Below, one piece after another: positions 7,136 to 15,090 of a stretch of DNA of 34,393 nucleotides. Under the pieces are notes generated by a model. It searched no databases. It had not been told where the DNA came from and worked only from the letters and a program-made list of their open reading frames with translations. The stretch's first letter is position 1; every line of letters starts with the position of its first letter. This DNA is from an uncultured Lachnospiraceae bacterium (GTDB lineage: Bacteria > Bacillota > Clostridia > Lachnospirales > Lachnospiraceae): positions 1 through 34,393 of the forward strand of contig CAJUQU010000006.1 of assembly GCA_910588595.1 (NCBI GenBank), given 5' to 3'. Position numbers and translations under genes: made by a program.

Positions 7136-7707
7136 CTAATATGTTATAAATTTTTCTAAATCCATGTATTTACCATCCGCGATATTTTCTATAAAAGTAA
7201 TAAATGAATCTTCTATTTTATCCATGTAAATAATAATATTCTCATAACTAAATGGTATTTCACCCGAAACATCAAAAGAATTATATACATCACAGGGCAC
7301 CAAACCACTATTGATTACAATGTCATCTGTATCAAAATCTTGCATCACAAGTCCATGGTCACAAATGTAAATATTTCCACTATTTGTATCGATGCAAACC
7401 GCATTCCCTCCTATTGTTAAAGCAAACGTATATTTACCACACTTTCTTAAGTAACAACCGGGTTCGAAATCTGTATTTTCTTCCACCATAGCCTTAATAT
7501 CCAAAAATGTACAATTGTATGCTAATCTCGGCAGATCAGAGGGTTGAAAATTAAGGTAGAAATCCATAAATTCATTTTGTTCATTTCCAAGTAAGTTGAT
7601 CAACATATCTTTTTCGATATCAGCAGCCTTTATAAAATGCTGTTCGGGACATTCTAACCCTTCCCTATTTTGTATGTATTGTATAACTTTTTAATTATAC
7701 TTTCCAT
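7136..7707 (-). pseudogene. SUKH (SMI1/KNR4)-type immunity protein, frameshifted
   Basis: The 3' frame (7136 to about 7655) shows the SUKH/SMI1-KNR4 pattern: NFQPSDLPRL, KCGKYTFALTIGGNAVCID and SGNIYICDHG. Such proteins are immunity partners of polymorphic toxins. That frame extends upstream in phase (GLECPEQHFIKAADIEKDM) well before its first ATG. A second frame begins at ATG 7707 behind a strong GGAGG and reads MESIIKKLYNTYKIGKG, then TAG. Adding one base to the G run at about 7658-7660 joins them as KIGKG-LECPEQ. A one-base deletion (or sequencing error) in a homopolymer is therefore likely. Unlike its neighbours it is AT-rich, suggesting transfer. The first frame is also open upstream to an ATG at 7815 lacking a ribosome site. 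Confidence 0.7.
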
Positions 7708-7920
7708 CTTGTTTTCCTCCACATGCGTTAAGCCATATTCGCCTCTTATCACACCCTCAACGCATTTGTCACAAATAAAGTGCTCCATCCGGTCAAAATT
7801 GACACCAAATTCCATTGGAGCTGCGGCTTTGATTCAAAATTATAATTTCTTCAACCACTTTCCAACTTTTCAAAAAAGGAAAATGACATAACGCTGGATT
7901 CAACTCAGCCCTATCCACAG

Positions 7921-9123
7921 CTACCGCTCCCTGCGCACCTGGAAGATGTAGAATTTAAGATAGTACGACTCATCAGCGCTCCACAGGATCGGGTGGTCCG
8001 GCGACTGTGTACGGTATTCCACCTGACGCAGACGGCAGTGAACACTCTTTGCCGCCTGTGCGATCGTCTGTGTAAAGAGATCATAGTCCATGAAATGTGA
8101 ACAGGAGCAAGTCGCCAGAAATCCTCCGTCCTTCACGAGTTTCATCCCGCGCATGTTGATCTCACGATAACCTTTTATGGCATTTTTTACAGAGTTTCTC
8201 GACTTCGTAAAAGCAGGCGGATCGAGGATCACCACATCGTACTGTTCACCTGCTTCCTCCAGCCTGGGCAGCAGGTCAAACACATCATCACACTGGAAGC
8301 GGACTATATCCTGAAGACGGTTCAAGGCGGCATTTCTGGCTGCCTGTTCGACTGCAGGCTCCGACGCGTCGACACCGAGAACACTCGCGGCTCCTGCGAT
8401 TCCTGCATTCAGCGCAAAGGATCCTGTGTGTGTAAAACAGTCGAGTACCCTCGCGCCCTTGCACAATCTCTGTATCGCGAGCCTGTTGTATTTCTGGTCA
8501 AGGAAAAATCCCGTTTTCTGTCCGTCCTTTACATCGACCAGATACCGGACACCGTTTTCTGTAATCTCTACATTCGTGTCAAACTCGTCACCGATAAATC
8601 CTTTATAGCGTTCCATGCCCTCCTGAAGCCTCACTTTCGCGTCACTTCTCTCATACACACCCCTGATGTGTACTCCTTCTTCACCTAGCACTTCCCGCAA
8701 ACATGATACGATATCCATCTTAAACCTGTCGATGCCAAGCGCAAGTGATTCCACCACCAACACATCCGAAAACTTGTCGATCACGATACCCGGCAGAAAA
8801 TCTGCCTCGCCAAATACTATGCGGCAGCTCGACGTGTCCACAGTCTTTTTGCGGTACTCCCACGCATCACGCACGCGCATCTTCAAAAAATCCCTGTCAA
8901 TCTGCTGCTGTTGATCGCGCGTCATCATGCGGATGCGTATCTTCGAATTTTGATTGATAAATCCTCGTCCCATCCTATATCCGTCAAAATCGTGCACCGC
9001 CACGATGTCACCATTATTGAACGTTCCCATGATCGAGCCGACTTCATTGTCATATACCCAAAGTCCGCCCGCTTTCAGACTTCTTCCCTCTCCCTTTTTC
9101 AATGTAACTACTGCTTCACTCAT
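7921..9123 (-). CDS. rlmI: 23S rRNA (cytosine-C5)-methyltransferase, RlmI family
   Basis: A 400-residue class I SAM-dependent methyltransferase of the RlmI/YccW type, which makes m5C1962 in 23S rRNA. An N-terminal PUA domain (residues 1-70, LKKGEGRSLKAGGLWVYDNEV) precedes an EEHEE-like linker. The SAM loop is RVLDCFTHTGSFALNAG (about 224), the target motif LDPPAFTKSR (about 299), and the catalytic cysteine region ATCSCSHFMD (about 339). AAGGAG 8 bases upstream supports ATG 9123. It stands as a single gene between intergenic repeats. Confidence 0.93.
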   Translation of the reverse strand: MSEAVVTLKKGEGRSLKAGGLWVYDNEVGSIMGTFNNGDIVAVHDFDGYRMGRGFINQNSKIRIRMMTRDQQQQIDRDFLKMRVRDAWEYRKKTVDTSSCRIVFGEADFLPGIVIDKFSDVLVVESLALGIDRFKMDIVSCLREVLGEEGVHIRGVYERSDAKVRLQEGMERYKGFIGDEFDTNVEITENGVRYLVDVKDGQKTGFFLDQKYNRLAIQRLCKGARVLDCFTHTGSFALNAGIAGAASVLGVDASEPAVEQAARNAALNRLQDIVRFQCDDVFDLLPRLEEAGEQYDVVILDPPAFTKSRNSVKNAIKGYREINMRGMKLVKDGGFLATCSCSHFMDYDLFTQTIAQAAKSVHCRLRQVEYRTQSPDHPILWSADESYYLKFYIFQVRRER

Positions 9124-9216
9124 ATCTCTTTTCTCCTTAGAAATCCCTCGTCATTCCAAACCGACCACAACAGAATTATAATCCATTTTCATCATCCATG
9201 CAACAATTATGCTCCC

Positions 9217-9241
9217 TAGAGCATTTTTCAAACACGCTCTA
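9217..9241. repeat. Deletion remnant of the MITE
   Basis: TA-GAGC-ATTTTTCAAACACGCTC-TA keeps the first four bases of one end joined to the complete other end of the element at 6795-7012, still between TA dinucleotides. It therefore looks like an internal deletion derivative. The rest of the 9124-9432 gap holds a dispersed repeat (9248-9300) and the lrgA promoter. Confidence 0.7.
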
Positions 9242-9247
9242 GGTCAC

Positions 9248-9300
9248 TATGCTCTCTCACGGACTTCGCAGCGCAGTGCAAAGTCCTGGACTGAACTGTT
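9248..9300 (+). repeat. Dispersed intergenic repeat, copy 1
   Basis: The core GGACTTCGCA-GCGCAG-TGCAAAGTCC (9261-9286, one mismatch in the stem) is followed by TGGACTGAACTGTT. The same unit occurs inverted at 16338-16376 and directly at 21318-21359. Homology to copy 2 extends a few bases further upstream (ATGCT...CACGGA). Confidence 0.75.
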
Positions 9301-9331
9301 ACACCCAATCCTCATTTCCAACAATTTCATA

Positions 9332-9377
9332 TTGACATCTAATATTTTGTGCATTATGATATACTGGTACTACCAGT
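9332..9377 (+). promoter_or_regulatory. lrgA promoter with FadR-type operator
   Basis: TTGACA (9332-9337), a 17-base spacer and TATGAT (9355-9360) make a strong promoter. Immediately after the -10 comes the perfect palindrome ACTGGT-ACT-ACCAGT (9363-9377), the TGGTnnnACCA consensus of FadR/LldR/PdhR-type GntR regulators. It covers the likely transcription start, so bound regulator should repress. The operon's own GntR protein (10518-11174) is the obvious candidate. Confidence 0.8.
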
Positions 9378-9432
9378 TGAGAAGAAAATTTGATTGATTG
9401 TTATGCGTGCCAACGCACGCAGGGGGATAAAA

Positions 9433-9813
9433 ATGAAATATCTGAGACAATTTTGCATTATCCTGTTCGTATCTTTTCTCGGAGAACTGCTCCATATCCT
9501 GCTGCCGCTCCCTATTCCGGCGAGCGTTTATGGCCTGGTCCTGATGCTTGCGGCGCTCTGCACAGGAATCCTAAAACTCGCACATGTCAGGGAGACTGCC
9601 AACTTCCTGATCGAGATCATGCCAGTCATGTTCATTCCTGCAGCTGTCGGACTTCTCGAATCGTGGTCTGCCCTGCAGTCTATCTGGATACCCGTTGTCG
9701 TCATCACCGTACTGACTACGATCTTTGTCATGGCTGTGACAGGTCAGGTCACGCAGTGCATGATCCGAAGAAATCATCACCAAAAGGAACAAAAGGAGGC
9801 TGGCAACAAATGA
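9433..9813 (+). CDS. lrgA: CidA/LrgA-family membrane protein
   Basis: A 126-residue holin-like membrane protein of the CidA/LrgA family (PF03788), linked in other bacteria to murein hydrolase control and to pyruvate uptake together with LrgB. It has about four hydrophobic segments and the family motif LPIPASVYGLVLM near residue 25. The C-terminus is basic and cytoplasmic (RRNHHQKEQK). ATG 9433 has AGGGGG 7 bases upstream; a longer frame to 9394 lacks one. Its stop overlaps the lrgB start as ATGA, indicating translational coupling. Confidence 0.9.
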   Translation: MKYLRQFCIILFVSFLGELLHILLPLPIPASVYGLVLMLAALCTGILKLAHVRETANFLIEIMPVMFIPAAVGLLESWSALQSIWIPVVVITVLTTIFVMAVTGQVTQCMIRRNHHQKEQKEAGNK

Positions 9814-10502
9814 ACTCTTATCTGATCGACTCCGTTTTTTTCGGAGCGGTGATCAGTCTTGCCGCATATGAGGCAGGACTTTTGATCAAGCGGAAATTCA
9901 GGCTGGCGATTCTCAATCCGCTGCTGATCGCCACCGTCTGCGTCATGGCAGCGCTGACACTCTTAAAAATAGAATACAAACATTACAATGAAGGAGCAAA
10001 ATACATCAGCTATCTGCTGACGCCTGCCACCGTCTGCCTGGCTGTCCCGCTGTATCAACAGCTTGAACTGCTGCGAAGGAACCTCAAAGCCGTTGCCGTC
10101 GGGATCACCTCCGGCGTACTCGCAAGTCTTGCCAGTGTTTTTTTGTTGGCAAAATTGTTTTCCCTGACCCACGAGCAGTATGTGACTCTGCTCCCCAAAT
10201 CCATCACCACCGCGATCGGAATGGGCGTATCAGAGGAACTAGGCGGCATCTCGACGATCACGGTCGCCGTCATCATCGTCACGGGGATCCTCGGAAATGT
10301 GATCGCCGAGATCGTGTGCAGGCTATTTCGGATCGAGGAACCGATCGCAAAAGGTCTGGCACTCGGTACGGCCTCCCATGCGATCGGTACGGCAAAGGCG
10401 ATGGAGCTGGGAGAGGTCGAGGGCGCGATGAGCAGTCTGGCAATTGCTGTCGCCGGACTGCTGACCGTCGGGGGTGCCTCCCTTTTTGCAAATCTGATGT
10501 AA
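9810..10502 (+). CDS. lrgB: LrgB-family membrane protein
   Basis: A 230-residue polytopic membrane protein (PF04172), the partner of LrgA. Typical signatures are LLTPATVCLAVPLYQQ (about residue 70), KSITTAIGMGVSEELGG (about 131) and GTASHAIGTAKAMELGE (about 188). In Bacillus and Streptococcus LrgAB-type pairs are needed for pyruvate uptake; here the substrate is not shown. GGAGG inside the end of lrgA drives its ATG at 9810. The FadR-type regulator gene follows 15 bases later. Confidence 0.93.
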   Translation: MNSYLIDSVFFGAVISLAAYEAGLLIKRKFRLAILNPLLIATVCVMAALTLLKIEYKHYNEGAKYISYLLTPATVCLAVPLYQQLELLRRNLKAVAVGITSGVLASLASVFLLAKLFSLTHEQYVTLLPKSITTAIGMGVSEELGGISTITVAVIIVTGILGNVIAEIVCRLFRIEEPIAKGLALGTASHAIGTAKAMELGEVEGAMSSLAIAVAGLLTVGGASLFANLM

Positions 10503-10517
10503 ACGGGGAAATCGCAC

Positions 10518-11174
10518 ATGAATGGAACAAAAGTATATTTTCTGGTAATTGAATACATTAAAACGCTTGTCCAACAAGGTACTCTCTCCTTCGGCGGCAG
10601 GCTTCCCTCCGAACGGCAGCTGATGACAACTCTGGGACTCAGCAGGAATTCCATACGCGAAGCCCTGCGGAGCTTGGAAAACATGGGAATCATCGAGAGC
10701 CGGCACGGAAAGGGAAATTTTCTCGTGAACCATATCGACCAGAGTCTGGACAGCATTTTTTCCCTGCTTCTGTTCATGAACGAATGCAGCTCACAGGAGG
10801 TAAGCGAACTCAGAAGGAGCATTGAAATCGGTGCATATCTGCTTGCGGTAAATCAGGCAGACGACACCGCGATCCAAGCGCTTGCCCTTTCTCTTGACCG
10901 TCTGAAAAACAGCAGTGTCAAAGATCGCGCTCAGATGGACAAACAGTTTCATGACACTCTGATCAATATTTCCGGAAACCGTCTGATGAAACTGTTAAAC
11001 AACACCTTATCCCAGCCATTTGAAAATGTCATCCAGCAAACACAAACGCAGATCCCAGCAAGTCAATGGGATGCACTTCTTGCTTATCACACACGCATCT
11101 GCGAATGCCTGCTGGCACGTGATAAGGCAGCTGGCATCAATGCTATCATGGAACATTACGACTGTATCAGATAG
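10518..11174 (+). CDS. GntR-family (FadR subfamily) regulator
   Basis: A 218-residue transcription factor. The winged helix-turn-helix spans about residues 10-72 (LPSERQLMTTLGLSRNSI, REALRSLENMGIIESRHGKG). The C-terminal all-helical FCD ligand domain keeps D-H metal-site candidates in MDKQFHDTLINISGN and further histidines in AYHTRICECL and MEHY. Relatives of this type sense carboxylic acids such as lactate, pyruvate or fatty acyl groups. It is the third gene of the lrgAB operon, and the operator at 9363-9377 is of its subfamily, so autoregulation is likely. The ribosome site (GGGGAAA) is moderate. Confidence 0.9.
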   Translation: MNGTKVYFLVIEYIKTLVQQGTLSFGGRLPSERQLMTTLGLSRNSIREALRSLENMGIIESRHGKGNFLVNHIDQSLDSIFSLLLFMNECSSQEVSELRRSIEIGAYLLAVNQADDTAIQALALSLDRLKNSSVKDRAQMDKQFHDTLINISGNRLMKLLNNTLSQPFENVIQQTQTQIPASQWDALLAYHTRICECLLARDKAAGINAIMEHYDCIR

Positions 11175-11302
11175 ACTTGTACCATAAAACTTTTCGGCAC
11201 CAGCCGGCAGATCGTGTTGAAGATCTGCTTCTGGATCCTGGTCCCATCATGCAGCTCCTTTGCCGGAATCTCGTGTACAATACCGGTGATCAATGTCCGC
11301 TT
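11156..11302 (-). pseudogene. Coding-like remnant after the ArsC-family gene
   Basis: Directly after the stop of the ArsC-like gene the same frame stays open for 48 codons (TLITGIVHEIPAKELHDG, then IQKQIFNTICRLVPKSF) and overlaps the end of the GntR gene. Third codon positions are strongly G/C as in real genes here. There is no start codon or ribosome site. It looks like the tail of a lost gene; I do not recognise the family. Confidence 0.3.
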
Positions 11303-11665
11303 CTACTCTGTACCCAGCAGCTGCTCCCACTGCTCCTGATCAAATCCTGGGCAGACGCCGTTTTCTGTGACCAGCAGGGGACGCTTCACCAGCATCCCGT
11401 CTGTGGACAGCAGCTGGTACTGCTCCTCCTCGCTCATCGCGGGGAGCTTGTCCTTGAGTTTCAATTCTTTATACAGATTGCCGCTAGTGTTAAAAAAGCG
11501 TTTGAGCGGCAGTCCGCTCTTTTCATGCCACTGCCTTAACTCCGCCGCAGATGGATTTTCTTCCCTGATGGGGCGAACCTGCACCTCGGTTCCTTTTTCC
11601 GCCACCCACTTTAGCGCCTTTTTGCAGGTTGTACATTTCTCATAACATAATATCACTGGTTCCAT
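11303..11665 (-). CDS. ArsC/Spx-family thioredoxin-fold protein
   Basis: A 120-residue ArsC/Spx/YffB-type protein (PF03960). The N-terminal CTTC motif in LCYEKCTTCKKALKW (C11 and C14 or nearby) and the block GLPLKRFFNTSGNLYKELKL, then LLSTDGMLVKRPLLV, are diagnostic of the family. Whether it reduces arsenate or acts Spx-like on RNA polymerase cannot be told from sequence; there is no ars operon around it. ATG 11665 has GAGGAG 6 bases upstream. It is convergent with the GntR gene. I see nothing recognisable in 11666-11893. Confidence 0.88.
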   Translation of the reverse strand: MEPVILCYEKCTTCKKALKWVAEKGTEVQVRPIREENPSAAELRQWHEKSGLPLKRFFNTSGNLYKELKLKDKLPAMSEEEQYQLLSTDGMLVKRPLLVTENGVCPGFDQEQWEQLLGTE

Positions 11666-11893
11666 GACATACTCCTCTTCACATTTGAAATTTTTGATAT
11701 TTCCATTCTACCACTGTTCTCAGATTCTGTCTAATCATTCTGCTATACTGTTCACGCCCCAACTTATTTCGGCAGCATTATAAACATTGAAGGCGTAAAC
11801 AGCAAGCATTTTGGTGCATGTTTTTCACTACTTTAATGGCACTTGAACAGTAACGCCATACTCGCCGTGCACAGGCATGCGTCTACGCCCGAC

Positions 11894-11922
11894 TTGGCAA
11901 ACACTGTTATTTCTGTTATAAT
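11894..11922 (+). promoter_or_regulatory. Promoter of the MATE transcript
   Basis: TTGGCA (11894-11899), a 17-base spacer and TATAAT (11917-11922). Transcription would start near 11929, giving a leader of roughly 185 bases before the MATE start. Confidence 0.75.
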
Positions 11923-12011
11923 CATCCCATATGGTCACTGTAAGGTCATGACACAAAACAAAAAAGTCTGGCTCTGCTGTGATTGCACACAACACGAACG
12001 GAGGGATCACA

Positions 12012-12050
12012 ATGGTACATGCAGATGTTCTCAGCCTATTGGGAGAATAG
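12012..12050 (+). CDS. 12-residue leader peptide MVHADVLSLLGE
   Basis: A tiny frame with an excellent ribosome site (GGAGGG, 6 bases before ATG) in the leader of the MATE gene. Its last codons and stop form the left arm of the terminator at 12042-12076. A ribosome paused near the end of the peptide would cover that arm and allow read-through. This is the layout of leader-peptide attenuators in front of antibiotic-resistance genes. Confidence 0.65.
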   Translation: MVHADVLSLLGE

Positions 12051-12076
12051 GATGAACAGACATATTCTCCTTTTTT
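12042..12076 (+). terminator. Attenuator in front of the MATE gene
   Basis: GGAGAATA (12042-12049) pairs with TATTCTCC (12063-12070) and is followed by six T. A competing hairpin CCTATT-GGGAG-AATAGG (12035-12051) uses part of the same left arm, so the two structures exclude each other. It lies between promoter and gene, so it must be regulated or leaky. Confidence 0.75.
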
Positions 12077-12114
12077 AACCTGTATTCATATACTTTAGGA
12101 AAGAGAGAATAACA

Positions 12115-13440
12115 ATGAATTTAATTCAATATAAAACGGATTGTCGTGATATACACCGGATGGCATACCCCATCCTGCTCAATTATGTGCTGTCGAGCGT
12201 ATTTGAATTGTTGGACAAGGCGATCGTCGGACATTACTCGGTGCGGGGATTTGCGGTTGTGGGCATCGCAGCCTCCTTCACATTTGCCATAACGGGTGCG
12301 CTCGGGATCTTGTCGGCAGCCTTCAACATCGTTGCTGCGGGGGAGAGAGGCAGTTGTAATGAACCAAAGTTCGAGTCCGCTTTTGCCGTGAGCAAATCTC
12401 TGGCACTCCTCATCGGTACTGTTTTCTTCGCGCTGAGTCTCCTGGGGGGACGCTTTTTCTTCCGTCATGTGTATGGGATCCGGGGGGACGACCTGTCAGA
12501 ATTGCTGTCGTACTTCTATCCGGCAGCATTTACCGTCATCCAGAATATGCTGATCTTTCAGTACTCCGCGTACTTTCGCAACCGGCTGAACACCAGGATT
12601 ACACTCTACAGCACGATCGTCTCCACAGGCGTAAACCTGTTTTTCGATTATTCGCTTGTTTACGGCTTCTTCGGTATGCCGTGTCTTGGGACTGCCGGCG
12701 CTGCCTGGGGAAGCGTGATCGGATTGGCTGCCGGGCTGCTGGTGTATCAACTCACATACTACCGCACAGGGCTGCCGGTTAAACCGGCTCTAGGGCACAC
12801 TGCAAAGGAAGCTGCGGGCAAGATCCTGCGCCTGTACCCTTCACTTTTCGGGCAGGAAATGCTGGAAAGCACGATCTTTGCGTGTATCGTTTCAGCTGTG
12901 GTCGCAAGGCTTGGCACGGAACAGATGGCGGTGTACAATCTGCTCGACACGGCAGGCAGTGCCATCGGGCTCCCGGTGTACGCTTACGCGGCAGCCACAC
13001 AGACCTATTCATTGCAGAGCCGCTCTGCCGGGAATATGCGCGCTGTCAGACGTTATCTGAAAAGCGGGCTGTTTCTGACATCGCTTGTGATCGGTCTTCT
13101 CTGTATTTTTTGCCGCATTTTTGACCGACCGCTGCTGCAGCTGATCGTGACAGACGATCATATCATACAACAGGCGCAGCAGCTGCTGGGACCTGCTTTC
13201 CTGCTGCAGTTTGCCAGGATCCCTTACCAGATCTACATGAATTATCTGCAGGGCATCGGCAGGGAAAAATATGTGCTGATCGGCACTGCCGCCGGAACCG
13301 CCTGCGCAGGCATCGGTGTCATCATCGCCGGAAATGCCGCCGGGCTGACAGGACTTTATCTGGTTATGGCTGCAGAACTTTGCATACTTGGAACCTGTTA
13401 CATATTCCGGGTGCGCAAAAGCCTACTCACCCCCCGGTAG
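12115..13440 (+). CDS. MATE-family efflux transporter
   Basis: A 441-residue integral membrane exporter of the MATE/MatE family (PF01554, two repeats, about 12 helices), which uses Na+ or H+ gradients to export drugs and other cationic compounds. Recognisable parts are MAYPILLNYVLSSVFELLDKA (here split across residues 15-35), GTAGAAWGSVIGLAAG near 205 and a related stretch in the second half. The start follows AGGAAAGAGAG. The upstream leader peptide and terminator suggest induction by an agent that stalls ribosomes. Substrate unknown. Confidence 0.9.
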   Translation: MNLIQYKTDCRDIHRMAYPILLNYVLSSVFELLDKAIVGHYSVRGFAVVGIAASFTFAITGALGILSAAFNIVAAGERGSCNEPKFESAFAVSKSLALLIGTVFFALSLLGGRFFFRHVYGIRGDDLSELLSYFYPAAFTVIQNMLIFQYSAYFRNRLNTRITLYSTIVSTGVNLFFDYSLVYGFFGMPCLGTAGAAWGSVIGLAAGLLVYQLTYYRTGLPVKPALGHTAKEAAGKILRLYPSLFGQEMLESTIFACIVSAVVARLGTEQMAVYNLLDTAGSAIGLPVYAYAAATQTYSLQSRSAGNMRAVRRYLKSGLFLTSLVIGLLCIFCRIFDRPLLQLIVTDDHIIQQAQQLLGPAFLLQFARIPYQIYMNYLQGIGREKYVLIGTAAGTACAGIGVIIAGNAAGLTGLYLVMAAELCILGTCYIFRVRKSLLTPR

Positions 13441-13449
13441 TTCCGATCA

Positions 13450-13546
13450 TTGACAAACCATAACGGAATGCTATAATTAAGACAACAGATCAATCTAAAT
13501 CACTTTCTGCTTTTTACCAGCAGGCATAAAGAACATTAAAAGCAGA
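13450..13546 (+). promoter_or_regulatory. Promoter and leader hairpin of the secreted-protein gene
   Basis: TTGACA (13450-13455), a 16-base spacer and TATAAT (13472-13477). The leader holds the inverted repeat TCTGCTTTT/AAAAGCAGA (13506-13514 with 13538-13546) just before GGAGG and the ATG at 13561. Confidence 0.75.
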
Positions 13547-13560
13547 GAAACGGAGGAACA

Positions 13561-15036
13561 ATGAAGAAAAAACTACTGATCACAGCGCTGGCTGTCATGC
13601 TCCTAGGAAGCAGCTTTCCTGTATATGCTGCTCCGGAGTGCATGGCCGACGGCAACATTTTTGATGCAGAATGGTATCTGGATCAAAATCCTGATATCGC
13701 TGCTGTGTTTCCGGCAGATGTGTCTGCGGAAGTACTCTACCAGCACTATATCGCATACGGAGCCCAAGAAGGCAGGGCACCCTATAATGCAGCTGCCTTT
13801 GATCCTGCAAACATACTGCCGGATCCGGGTACGTCAAACAACGTTCCCAACACTACAATACCATCGAATCTTTTACCTGCAGTCTCCCGCAACAGGGATA
13901 TGCAGAACTATAGCTACAATTGGGCAAATACGATCAAATCCTACCTGTACGAAAACCAAACCGGCGCTCTCACGCGTGTAGAGTTTATCAACGGTCAGAT
14001 TGTGGTGGAAGACTATGACAGTGATTTCTACCTGCGCTCAAACCGCACGATTCCGATGGAGCTATCTATATGGGGCGGCTTTTATGCCGGGGACAAATAC
14101 AATTTTGTGGTCTTTGGGCAGGAAAATCCCTCTCAGGACAACGGCAAAGAGGTCATCCGTGTAGTGAAATATTCCAAGGACTGGAAGCGTCTGGGGCAGA
14201 CAAGCCTTCGCGGCGCCAATACTACCGTACCGTTTGCCGCAGGTACGGTGCGGTGCGCTGAATACGGTGATTACCTATATATCCGTACATGTCATGAAAT
14301 GTATGCATCTTCACGCGACGGAAGGAATCATCAGGCAAATATGACGCTAGCCGTGCGCCAGAGTGACATGGCACTTACCGATTCCTACCACATTGTCATG
14401 AACAGCAGCGTCGGTTATGTCAGCCATTCCTTCAACCAGTTCGTCCTCATCGACCAGAACAAAAACATTGTCACCCTCGACCACGGTGATGCCTATCCGC
14501 GCAGTCTCGTACTGATGCGCTATAAAGGTGCCAAAGGCGGCAGCGACAAATTCAGCGGAGGTGTTGAGAACAGTACATTAGTTGCTTTCCCCGGGACAAT
14601 AGGCGACAACTACACAGGTGCATCCGTCGGCGGTTTTGCCGAGACTGCAAACGGTTTCATAACTTCATTTAACTACGATGGCGGAAACCATGGTACGCGC
14701 GAGATCTACATCGGATATACCAGTAAAGCAGGTCTGAACTCCACAGTGACCAGGATTACAGAATCTGCCGGGATGCAGACACCGATCGTGGTTCCGACAG
14801 GACTTGACGGCGGGTACCTCATGTGGACAGACGCAGTGGGTACTTTCTATTACACCAGATATGCAGACGGCGGCACGATCGGCGCGATCGCCACGGCTGA
14901 CGCAGCTTTGTCCGACTGTCAGCCCATCGTTCATAACGGGGAAGTTGTATGGTATGTTACCGACAATTCGATCCCAACATTTTACAGGCTAGATGCCTCT
15001 ACCATGATCACTAAGACGACAGCAAACGGATTGTAA
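13561..15036 (+). CDS. Secreted protein, N-terminal NPD/HYxxxGxxEGR repeat plus beta-rich domain
   Basis: A 491-residue exported protein. Residues 1-24 are a Sec signal peptide (KKKLLITALAVMLLGSSF, then VYAAPE with cleavage after AYA-like VYA). Residues 35-80 contain the motif FDAEWYLDQNPDIAAVF followed by HYIAYGAQEGRAP, a short helical module seen in many extracellular bacterial proteins. Residues 110-491 are rich in beta strands with repeated 'Y...D' and G-N turns and may form a propeller, but I do not recognise a catalytic site. The gene stands alone with its own promoter and terminator. Function unknown; a cell-surface or carbohydrate-binding role is only a guess. Confidence 0.85.
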   Translation: MKKKLLITALAVMLLGSSFPVYAAPECMADGNIFDAEWYLDQNPDIAAVFPADVSAEVLYQHYIAYGAQEGRAPYNAAAFDPANILPDPGTSNNVPNTTIPSNLLPAVSRNRDMQNYSYNWANTIKSYLYENQTGALTRVEFINGQIVVEDYDSDFYLRSNRTIPMELSIWGGFYAGDKYNFVVFGQENPSQDNGKEVIRVVKYSKDWKRLGQTSLRGANTTVPFAAGTVRCAEYGDYLYIRTCHEMYASSRDGRNHQANMTLAVRQSDMALTDSYHIVMNSSVGYVSHSFNQFVLIDQNKNIVTLDHGDAYPRSLVLMRYKGAKGGSDKFSGGVENSTLVAFPGTIGDNYTGASVGGFAETANGFITSFNYDGGNHGTREIYIGYTSKAGLNSTVTRITESAGMQTPIVVPTGLDGGYLMWTDAVGTFYYTRYADGGTIGAIATADAALSDCQPIVHNGEVVWYVTDNSIPTFYRLDASTMITKTTANGL

Positions 15037-15039
15037 TAA

Positions 15040-15076
15040 AAGAACCCATTGACTGGACGACAGCCAATGGGTTCTT
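15040..15076. terminator. Bidirectional terminator between convergent genes
   Basis: AAGAACCCATTG (15040-15051) pairs perfectly with CAATGGGTTCTT (15065-15076), with A residues before and a T-rich tail after. It ends both the secreted-protein gene and, from the other side, pfkA. Confidence 0.9.
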
Positions 15077-15090
15077 CCATTTTATATTTT

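Noticed and set aside
9390-9809. Long N-terminal extension of the lrgB frame
   Set aside because: It overlaps lrgA completely in another phase, and is proline/arginine/cysteine-rich nonsense; GGAGG and the ATGA overlap place the start at 9810.
11843-12055. 70-codon frame in the MATE leader
   Set aside because: It overlaps the promoter and the attenuator, with no ribosome site; the 12-codon frame at 12012 is better supported.
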